Source of the DNA: SIG565 sp045601525
Lineage (GTDB): Bacteria > Bacillota > Clostridia > Oscillospirales > Acutalibacteraceae
Direction of reading: 5' to 3'
Length of the DNA: 11,110 nucleotides
Assembly (NCBI GenBank): GCA_045601525.1
Contig: JAZRZR010000067.1
Coordinates: 1 to 11,110, forward strand
Positions within the stretch are counted from its first letter, which is position 1. Each line of letters opens with the position of its first letter. A model generated the notes under the pieces. It had not been told where the DNA came from, ran no database searches, and saw only the letters and a program-made list of their open reading frames with translations. The position numbers and the translations under genes were made by a program. Positions 6,128 to 11,110 of the stretch are shown piece by piece.

Positions 6128-6496
6128 TTATTTCTTCTTGTTAGCGATTGTCTTCTTCGGACCCTTGCGTGTACGAGCGTTTGTCTTTGAACGCTGTCCT
6201 CTTACAGGCAAGTTTTTGCGGTGACGAAGTCCACGGTAGCTACCAATTTCAATAAGTCTTTTGATGTCAAATGCGATTGCACGACGACGGTCACCTTCAA
6301 CCTGAAGGTTATGGTCGATATACTCACGCAACTTTGAGATTTCATCTTCTGTTAAATCCTTGCAGCGTGTATCAGGATTGATACCTGTGTCAGCAAGAAT
6401 TTTTCTTGATGTAGTAAGACCAATACCGAAGATATAAGTGAGTCCGATTTCAACTCTCTTCTCGTTCGGAAGGTCAACACCGGTAATACGGGCCAT
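6128..6496 (-). CDS. rpsM: 30S ribosomal protein S13
   Basis: 122 residues. S13 is in the head of the small subunit and forms bridges to the 50S subunit and contacts with the P-site tRNA. Hallmarks are MARITGVDLPNEKRVEIGLTYI-like N-terminus, the IGSYRGLRHRKNLPVRGQRS-type block in the C-terminal third, and the basic tail ending NKKK. GGAGGT 10 nt before the ATG is the ribosome binding site, and it can be placed in the loop of a small hairpin (6501-6516). It is the first gene of the classical alpha operon, 36 bp after rpmJ. Confidence 0.98.
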   Translation of the reverse strand: MARITGVDLPNEKRVEIGLTYIFGIGLTTSRKILADTGINPDTRCKDLTEDEISKLREYIDHNLQVEGDRRRAIAFDIKRLIEIGSYRGLRHRKNLPVRGQRSKTNARTRKGPKKTIANKKK

Positions 6497-6500
6497 TAAT

Positions 6501-6516
6501 CAATGCACCTCCATTG
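6501..6516 (-). promoter_or_regulatory. Small hairpin presenting the rpsM ribosome binding site
   Basis: On the minus strand CAATG (6516-6512) pairs with CATTG (6505-6501), leaving the 6-nt loop GAGGTG, which is the core of the rpsM ribosome binding site. The 5-bp stem is weak. It could modulate initiation or be coincidental. Confidence 0.3.
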
Positions 6517-6532
6517 TACTTTGTAACGCCAA

Positions 6533-6646
6533 TTAACCCTGACGTTGCTTGTGCTTAGGGTTCTCACAGATAACCATGATTTTACCTTTGCGTTTGATTA
6601 CTTTGCATTTTTCGCAAATCTTTTTTACAGAAGGTCTGACTTTCAT
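6533..6646 (-). CDS. rpmJ: 50S ribosomal protein L36, zinc-binding form
   Basis: 37 residues, the typical length of bacterial L36. The zinc ribbon residues C11, C14, C27 and H32 are all present, so this is the C+ form. The open frame extends 28 codons further upstream, but those residues are unlike L36. The ATG at 6644-6646 gives the canonical MKVRPSVKKIC start, with AGGAGGT about 9 nt upstream. It lies 28 bp after infA, in the conserved infA-rpmJ-rpsM order. Confidence 0.97.
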   Translation of the reverse strand: MKVRPSVKKICEKCKVIKRKGKIMVICENPKHKQRQG

Positions 6647-6650
6647 TTGG

Positions 6651-6667
6651 ATTTTACCTCCTAAAAT
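6651..6667 (-). promoter_or_regulatory. AT-rich hairpin with the rpmJ ribosome binding site as its loop
   Basis: On the minus strand ATTTTA (6667-6662) and TAAAAT (6656-6651) form a 6-bp all-AU stem around the 5-nt loop GGAGG (6661-6657), the rpmJ ribosome binding site. The stem would be unstable alone. It is listed because the next gene, rpsM, has the same arrangement. Confidence 0.3.
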
Positions 6668-6674
6668 TTTTTGT

Positions 6675-6893
6675 CTATTTTGAACGCCATGTAATGCGTC
6701 CCTTGGACAAATCGTATGGTGACATCTCAACCGTTACCTTATCTCCCGGCAAAATGCGAATAAAGTTTACACGCAACTTACCTGAAATATGGGCAAGGAT
6801 GATATGTCCTCCTTGAATTTCAACCTTGAACATTGCGTTGGGTAATGCTTCTACTACTGTACCCTCAAGTTCAATCATATCTTCTTTTGACAT
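6675..6893 (-). CDS. infA: Translation initiation factor IF-1
   Basis: 72 residues, exactly the usual length. IF-1 binds the A site of the 30S subunit during initiation and assists IF-2 and IF-3. It is a single OB-fold; HIILAHISGK (29-38) and IRILPGDKVTVEMSPYDLSKGRI (45-67) are diagnostic. The C-terminus reads TWRSK where many homologues have TYR followed by an aromatic and K, a minor variation. AGGAGG stands about 10 nt before the ATG. The gene starts 2 bp after the KOW-protein stop. Confidence 0.97.
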   Translation of the reverse strand: MSKEDMIELEGTVVEALPNAMFKVEIQGGHIILAHISGKLRVNFIRILPGDKVTVEMSPYDLSKGRITWRSK

Positions 6894-6895
6894 AA

Positions 6896-7147
6896 CTAAT
6901 TTTCCTCCTTATAAGCTTTCATTACTGCAAAGATTGCCTTGCGTAATGCCTTGTTGGTTTTTGTTTGTTCTGTTGATATACAAAATCCGGTTTCTTTTAT
7001 GTGGTTTGCATTTTTAAGCTTTGGCGAAGAAATTTTTCTATGCTTACCATCTACGATGAGCAAGCCTTTTTCATTCTCGCCGACAACCACTGAATACAAG
7101 CCTTTATCGTGTCCTGCCACCGAGCACACAATCTTACACATCTCCAT
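6896..7147 (-). CDS. KOW-domain RNA-binding protein, ribosomal L14e-like
   Basis: 83 residues. An N-terminal KOW/SH3-like segment (CSVAGHDKGLYSVVVGENEKGLLIVDG, split by the GHDKG turn) resembles archaeal and eukaryotic ribosomal L14e. It is followed by a basic C-terminal helix (NKALRKAIFAVMKA). Small KOW proteins are common between map and infA in Firmicutes and are annotated as RNA-binding or L14e-like, but their role is not well established. The frame opens at an ATG at 7157-7159 overlapping the map stop (TAATG). However, the only good ribosome binding site (GGAGG) lies inside that extension, 5 nt before the ATG at 7145-7147, which is preferred. The alternative start would add four residues. 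Confidence 0.85.
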   Translation of the reverse strand: MEMCKIVCSVAGHDKGLYSVVVGENEKGLLIVDGKHRKISSPKLKNANHIKETGFCISTEQTKTNKALRKAIFAVMKAYKEEN

Positions 7148-7158
7148 AGACGCCTCCA

Positions 7159-7908
7159 TTACGGTTTAGTCATAATTTGAGGACCGTCTTTGGTGATTGC
7201 TATTGTATGTTCAAAGTGAGCTGACAAGGAACCGTCCTTTGTGAGAACCGTCCAACCGTCCGGTAAAACCTTAACCGCACTGCCTCCGACATTTATCATC
7301 GGCTCTATGGCGATTGTCATACCGGGTAAAAGGCGGATTCCCCTACCTGGGGTGCCAAAATTAGGAATTTCGGGCGCTTCGTGAAGCTTTGTACCCACAC
7401 CGTGTCCCACATATTCGCGGACCACGGAAAAACCACGAGACTCGACATAACTTTGAATTGCATTCGAAATATCACCGACTCTACTGCCTGCGCGCGCCGC
7501 CTTTATGCCTTCGTAAAGACTTTCCTCAGTCACGCTAATCAGCCGCTTTGCTTCGGGTGAAACATCCCCAACCGCAAATGTGGCAGCATTGTCTCCATGA
7601 TACCCCTGAAATACTGCGCCTAAATCTACGCTGACAATATCGCCCGCATTTATTACGCGCTTATCACTTGGTATGCCGTGAATAACCTCGTTGTTTATTG
7701 ATATACAGGCCGTTTTAGGATAGCCGTTGTAGCCTTTGAAGTTAGGAGCTGCGCCCTCGCTTCTTATATACTGTTCGGCTAACCTATCAAGCTCTCCGGT
7801 AGTAATACCCGGCTCGATTGCCTGCTTAATCACTTGTAATGCTCCTGCCGATATTCTGCAAGCCTCTTTCATAATTTCGAGTTCTCGCACGGTTTTAAGC
7901 ACTATCAT
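7159..7908 (-). CDS. map: Type I methionine aminopeptidase
   Basis: 249 residues, the usual length of a bacterial MetAP-I. It removes the initiator methionine from new proteins with small second residues. All five metal ligands can be placed: D95, D106, H169, E202 and E233 in the pita-bread fold. H78, in NNEVIHGIP, matches the substrate-contacting histidine of E. coli Map. It starts 2 bp after the adk stop, with GGAG and an 8-nt spacer located inside the end of adk. Its stop overlaps the next open frame. Placement with adk and secY in the spc operon is typical of Gram-positive bacteria. Confidence 0.97.
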   Translation of the reverse strand: MIVLKTVRELEIMKEACRISAGALQVIKQAIEPGITTGELDRLAEQYIRSEGAAPNFKGYNGYPKTACISINNEVIHGIPSDKRVINAGDIVSVDLGAVFQGYHGDNAATFAVGDVSPEAKRLISVTEESLYEGIKAARAGSRVGDISNAIQSYVESRGFSVVREYVGHGVGTKLHEAPEIPNFGTPGRGIRLLPGMTIAIEPMINVGGSAVKVLPDGWTVLTKDGSLSAHFEHTIAITKDGPQIMTKP

Positions 7909-7910
7909 AA

Positions 7911-8543
7911 CTAAAACTCCAACGCCGCAAGAACGAGGCGGGTTGTATCAGCAACCTCTTCCTGTCCCTCGACAATTTTAAGTTTTCCGGCGTTTTTATA
8001 GTATGCTTTAAGTGGCTCTGTTTGGTCGTGATAAACACTCAAACGCTCGCTTATGGTTTCAGGACTATCGTCCTTTCGCTGCACAAGCTTGCCGCCGCAA
8101 GCATTACAAACGCCTTCAACTGTTGGTTTCTTATAATCGATATGGTAGCTTGCGCCACAATCGCCGCACACGCGTCTTCCCGAAAGGCGACGCATAATGG
8201 TTTCATCGGCAACCTCGATGGAAAGTGCACAGTCAATCTCTATGCCCATCTCATCGAGTGCCTCGGCTTGAGGAATTGTACGGGGAAATCCATCAAGAAT
8301 AAAGCCGTTTTTACAATCTTCTTCAGCCAAGCGGTCACTGATAATACCAATTACCACGCTATCGGGCACAAGTTCGCCCTTATCGATATATGTTTTAGCC
8401 TTTACACCCATCTCTGTGCCGTTTTTAATTGCTTCACGCAAAATGTTACCGGTAGAGATTGCGGGTATTTGAAATTTATCGCAGATTACCTCTGCTTGGG
8501 TGCCCTTGCCGGCACCCGGAGCTCCTAAAAGAATAAGTTTCAT
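7911..8543 (-). CDS. adk: Adenylate kinase with zinc-binding LID
   Basis: 210 residues, long-form adenylate kinase (ATP + AMP to 2 ADP). The P-loop GAPGAGKGT is at 7-15, the AMP-site region STGNILR near 30-36, and DGFPRT at 84-89. The LID domain holds C126, C129, C146 and C149, the four-cysteine zinc site common in Gram-positive enzymes, followed by RKDD (156-159). The ribosome binding site is weak (AGGGG about 8 nt before the ATG), unlike most genes in this operon. It begins 16 bp after secY. Confidence 0.97.
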   Translation of the reverse strand: MKLILLGAPGAGKGTQAEVICDKFQIPAISTGNILREAIKNGTEMGVKAKTYIDKGELVPDSVVIGIISDRLAEEDCKNGFILDGFPRTIPQAEALDEMGIEIDCALSIEVADETIMRRLSGRRVCGDCGASYHIDYKKPTVEGVCNACGGKLVQRKDDSPETISERLSVYHDQTEPLKAYYKNAGKLKIVEGQEEVADTTRLVLAALEF

Positions 8544-8559
8544 TTTACTAACCCCTAAA

Positions 8560-9840
8560 CTAGTCCAAGAAGCCTTTGTAGTGACGCATCATCATCTGCG
8601 ACTCAAGGTTCTGAACTGTATCTAATGCAACACCTACAAGAATGAGTACCGATGTGCCTCCCAATGAGATATTAATCTGACCAATATTTCCTACAATAAT
8701 CGGAAGTATTGCGAGTACACTCAAGAAGAGAGCGCCCATCAAGGTGATTCTTGACAAAATCTTGCTGATAAAATCAGAGGTGGGCTTGCCAGGACGAATA
8801 CCCGGTACCGAACCGCCGTTTTTGCGAAGATTATTTGCCATTTCAACCGGATTGAACTGAATTGTTGTATAGAAATACGCAAAACCGATAATCAGGAAGA
8901 AGTAGATAACTGCATAGAAAACTCCCTGAACACTGAAAAGTGTTAAAACCTTATACAAGGCGCTATTGGAGTTTTTCATGAATGAAAGAATCATTGTGGG
9001 AAGCATCAAAATTGAGCTTGCAAAGATAATGGGCATAACGCCTGACATATTAACCTTAATCGGAATATGTGAGTTTTGACCGCCATACATCTTGTTTCCC
9101 ACAACACGTTTAGCATACTGTACGGGAATTCTGCGCTCTGCGTTGGTCATCCAAACGATGAAAGCAACGATTGCGAGGAAAAGTACAATAATTGCTATAA
9201 CAGCAACCTGCTTGCCGAGCATCCAATACTGAATGAGCGCTTGGGCTGCCTGGGGAGCACGGGAAATAATACCTGCAAAAAGCAGTATCGAAATTCCGTT
9301 ACCAACACCCTTGACATCTATTTGTTCGCCAAGCCACATAATAAGTGCGGAACCAGCTGTAAAGCTGAGTGTGATTACTATGCCTGCAAAGATTTCTGCT
9401 CCAACACCCTTTCCATCTACTGTAAGGAAATCGCTTCCCTTAAGGTAGAAGAAGTATGCAAGACCTTGGATAAGACCAAGAATAATGGTTGCATAGCGAG
9501 TAAGCTGAGCGAGCTTCTTCTGGCCCTCCTCACCCTGTTTAGCTAAACGCTCAAGGGCAGGAATTGCAACAGTAAGCAACTGCATAATAATTGAAGAGTT
9601 AATGTACGGGGTAACCGACATTGCGAAGATTGCGCCGTACTCAAGTCCGCCACCCGTCAAAATTGACAAGTAATTGAAAAACTCATTAGCGGTTGATGAT
9701 GCCGATTGCAATGCAACGGTATCAATGAAAGGAACAGGTACAACTGCACCTATACGGAAAATAAGAATAATGAAAAATGTGAATAAAATCTTTTTGCGGA
9801 GTTCTACAACGCGCCACGCATTTTTGATTGTTTCAAGCAT
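8560..9840 (-). CDS. secY: Preprotein translocase subunit SecY
   Basis: 426 residues, the usual length. SecY is the channel-forming membrane subunit of SecYEG and exports or inserts proteins together with SecA or the ribosome. About ten hydrophobic segments are visible, for example 17-36, 69-94, 115-133, 149-170, 180-200, 211-231, 265-287, 306-326, 365-386 and 393-410. Signatures are GNGIS (180-184), ERRIPVQYAKR (235-245, cytosolic loop) and GIRPGKPT (347-354). Its ATG overlaps the rplO stop (TAATG), and GAGGTGAT, a long match to the 16S rRNA tail, lies 6 nt upstream inside rplO. This implies coupling to rplO. Confidence 0.98.
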   Translation of the reverse strand: MLETIKNAWRVVELRKKILFTFFIILIFRIGAVVPVPFIDTVALQSASSTANEFFNYLSILTGGGLEYGAIFAMSVTPYINSSIIMQLLTVAIPALERLAKQGEEGQKKLAQLTRYATIILGLIQGLAYFFYLKGSDFLTVDGKGVGAEIFAGIVITLSFTAGSALIMWLGEQIDVKGVGNGISILLFAGIISRAPQAAQALIQYWMLGKQVAVIAIIVLFLAIVAFIVWMTNAERRIPVQYAKRVVGNKMYGGQNSHIPIKVNMSGVMPIIFASSILMLPTMILSFMKNSNSALYKVLTLFSVQGVFYAVIYFFLIIGFAYFYTTIQFNPVEMANNLRKNGGSVPGIRPGKPTSDFISKILSRITLMGALFLSVLAILPIIVGNIGQINISLGGTSVLILVGVALDTVQNLESQMMMRHYKGFLD

Positions 9841-10283
9841 TATTCAATCACCTCAGCCTTTCCGCCGGCTGCAGTAATCTTTTCAACAGCAGATTTTGAG
9901 AATGCCGAAGCCTCAACTGTAACCTTCTTTGTAACATTACCATTACCAAGAACCTTAACAGGAAGGTTTGCATTATCAATTATACCTTTTTCAGCCAAAG
10001 CAGCTGCATCTACCTTTGCGCCATCCTCAAACCTGTTGAGTGAAGCAACATTGATAGCCACATACTCCTCGGCAAAAATGTTATTAAAGCCACGCTTGGG
10101 AATTCTTCTGTGAAGGGGCATCTGACCGCCTTCAAAACCGATTCTCATACCACGGCCTGCACGGGCTTTTTGGCCCTTGTGACCTTTTCCGGCTGTTTTA
10201 CCATTGCCGGAACCATGACCTCTGCCTATACGCTTTGATTCTTTGGTGGAACCAATTGCAGGTGTAAGTTCATGCAGTTTCAT
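9840..10283 (-). CDS. rplO: 50S ribosomal protein L15
   Basis: 147 residues, the normal length. L15 binds 23S rRNA late in 50S assembly. The N-terminal part is rich in glycine and basic residues (GRGHGSGNGKTAGKGHKGQ region), and GFEGGQMPLHRRIPKRGF is the family signature. A GTG three codons upstream (10290-10292) overlaps the AGGAGGT ribosome binding site (10297-10291). The ATG at 10281-10283, with a 7-nt spacer, gives the standard MKLHEL start. The 58-bp leader from rpmD contains a small hairpin. Confidence 0.97.
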   Translation of the reverse strand: MKLHELTPAIGSTKESKRIGRGHGSGNGKTAGKGHKGQKARAGRGMRIGFEGGQMPLHRRIPKRGFNNIFAEEYVAINVASLNRFEDGAKVDAAALAEKGIIDNANLPVKVLGNGNVTKKVTVEASAFSKSAVEKITAAGGKAEVIE

Positions 10284-10310
10284 TTTTCGCACCTCCTTGC
10301 TTAAGTAGCA

Positions 10311-10325
10311 CTATCCAAAGGATAG
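10311..10325 (-). promoter_or_regulatory. Small hairpin in the rpmD-rplO gap
   Basis: CTATCC (10325-10320 on the minus strand) pairs with GGATAG (10316-10311) across a TTT loop, with a possible extra G-U. It ends 13 nt before the rplO ribosome binding site. There is no U-run after it, so it is not a terminator. The function is unknown. Confidence 0.3.
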
Positions 10326-10341
10326 CTGATTTATTGAAGCA

Positions 10342-10539
10342 TTAAGCTTCAGTTACCTCTACGAGGTGGATGACCTTAGCGATTTTGCCCTTGGTCGATG
10401 CATTATCGGGCTGAATTACTTCATCACCGATTTTGTGAAGACCTAAGGCCTCTACTGTTGCAATTTGGTCCTTTTTGCAACCGATTACGCTTTTTACTAA
10501 TTTTACCTTAAGGCCGGCAGCCTTCTTTGTTTTAGCCAT
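10342..10539 (-). CDS. rpmD: 50S ribosomal protein L30
   Basis: 65 residues, slightly longer than the common 58-60. L30 is a small peripheral protein of the 50S subunit. LKVKLVKSVIGCKKDQIATVEALGL-type sequence covers the conserved core, split by the GCKKDQ turn where typical L30 has G(T/R)x(P/E)xQ. The C-terminus (HLVEVTEA) is also typical. AAGGAGG stands 9 nt before the ATG. It lies 14 bp after rpsE in the standard spc order. Confidence 0.96.
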   Translation of the reverse strand: MAKTKKAAGLKVKLVKSVIGCKKDQIATVEALGLHKIGDEVIQPDNASTKGKIAKVIHLVEVTEA

Positions 10540-10553
10540 AATGCTGCTCCTCC

Positions 10554-11069
10554 TTAACCTATGATTTCTTTAACCGACTTGCCGCGGATAGCAGCAACCT
10601 CGTTTGCATCACGCAAGCTTGCGAGACCCTGAATGGTAGCGCGAACTACATTGCAGGGGTTCTTTGAACGAAGGGTTTTAGTACGGATATCAGAAATACC
10701 TACAGTTTCCAAAACGGCACGAACGGGACCACCAGCGATAACACCGGTACCGGGTGCTGCGGGTTTCATAAGAACGCGGCCTGCGCCAAACTCACCCATA
10801 ACTTCGTGGGGAATTGTTGTACCCTTAAGAGAAACTTTAATAAGATTTTTCTTAGCGTCCTCAATGCCCTTGCGGATAGCTTCCGGAACTTCACCGGCTT
10901 TACCGAGGCCGAAGCCTACAACGCCTGCGCCGTTACCTACAACAACCAAAGCAGAGAATTTCATAATTCGTCCGCCCTTAACTGTCTTTGATACACGGTT
11001 GATGGCAACTACACGCTCTTTAAGAGCCTTGGGGTCGTCTAAAGTTGTAATATCAAACTTAGTAGCCAA
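10554..11069 (-). CDS. rpsE: 30S ribosomal protein S5, TTG start
   Basis: 171 residues. S5 sits at the mRNA entry side of the 30S subunit and contributes to decoding fidelity. The double-stranded-RNA-binding-like N-terminal domain (about 15-80, with VVAINRVSKTVKGGR and FSALVVVGNGAGVVGFGLGKA parts) is followed by the second S5 domain (about 95-165, with PAAPGTGVIAGGPVRAVLE). The initiation codon is TTG (11069-11067) with a strong AGGAGG (11083-11078) and an 8-nt spacer. No in-frame ATG occurs until residue 36, inside the conserved domain, so the TTG is well supported. It follows rplR by 19 bp. Confidence 0.97.
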   Translation of the reverse strand: MATKFDITTLDDPKALKERVVAINRVSKTVKGGRIMKFSALVVVGNGAGVVGFGLGKAGEVPEAIRKGIEDAKKNLIKVSLKGTTIPHEVMGEFGAGRVLMKPAAPGTGVIAGGPVRAVLETVGISDIRTKTLRSKNPCNVVRATIQGLASLRDANEVAAIRGKSVKEIIG

Positions 11070-11088
11070 AAGTTATTCCTCCTCTTTC

Positions 11089-11110
11089 TTAGAACTTGAG
11101 GCCGCCCTCA
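11089..11110 (-). CDS. rplR: 50S ribosomal protein L18, 3' end (partial)
   Basis: Only the last seven codons are in the window. The minus strand reads EGGLKF then TAA (11091-11089). This matches the usual L18 ending (R-E-x-G-L-x-F) and the fixed order rplR-rpsE. The rest lies beyond the window edge. Confidence 0.85.

Noticed and set aside
6647..6730. 28-residue upstream extension of L36
   Set aside because: It overlaps infA, and its sequence is unlike L36. The ATG at 6646 has a proper ribosome binding site and gives the canonical 37-residue protein.
8022..8528. Plus-strand open frame of 168 codons opposite adk
   Set aside because: It is fully antisense to a conserved adenylate kinase, has no recognisable domain and lacks a good ribosome binding site. 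It is a codon-bias shadow.
9076..9546. Plus-strand open frame of 156 codons opposite secY
   Set aside because: It is fully antisense to secY, rich in Cys and Asn in a way typical of reverse-complement translation of membrane protein codons, and shows no family resemblance.

Overview
The window looks like chromosomal DNA from a low-to-mid GC Gram-positive bacterium, most likely a Clostridia member near the Oscillospirales/Ruminococcaceae. The reasons are the strong AGGAGG-type ribosome binding sites, the Firmicutes gene order secY-adk-map-KOW-infA-rpmJ-rpsM-rpsK-rpsD-rpoA-rplQ with rpsD inside the alpha operon, a RicT (YaaT/PSP1) gene, and a small clostridial 2[4Fe-4S] ferredoxin. The family-level placement is inference. 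There are no mobile elements, CRISPR arrays, tRNAs or rRNAs.

Left third (1-3585, plus strand). After the probable 3' tip of an upstream gene come ricT, a 56-residue ferredoxin with its own promoter and terminator, and an apparent three-gene unit: pduL (phosphotransacylase), hemW (radical-SAM heme chaperone-like protein) and a histidine phosphatase. That unit has its own extended -10 promoter, overlapping gene junctions and a strong hairpin terminator at 3553-3585. The ferredoxin and pduL promoters are near copies of each other.

Right two thirds (3601-11110, minus strand). This is the distal spc operon plus the alpha operon, transcribed towards the left group: rplR (3' tip), rpsE, rpmD, rplO, secY, adk, map, an L14e-like KOW protein, infA, rpmJ, rpsM, rpsK, rpsD, rpoA, rplQ. 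Together they encode ribosomal proteins, the RNA polymerase alpha subunit, initiation factor IF-1, the Sec channel, adenylate kinase and methionine aminopeptidase. Gaps are short and several junctions overlap, so the whole run is probably one transcript. The two gene groups converge on a shared terminator region at 3553-3651.

The most interesting non-coding signals are RNA structures in the ribosomal operon. Between rpsD and rpoA there is a perfect 11-bp hairpin. Seven bases of its 9-nt loop are complementary to a segment just upstream of the rpoA ribosome binding site, which makes an H-type pseudoknot possible and suggests S4-type translational feedback. A second, 51-nt, almost fully paired hairpin follows rplQ, ahead of the canonical terminator. 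Both are predictions from reading the sequence and have not been folded or compared by computer.
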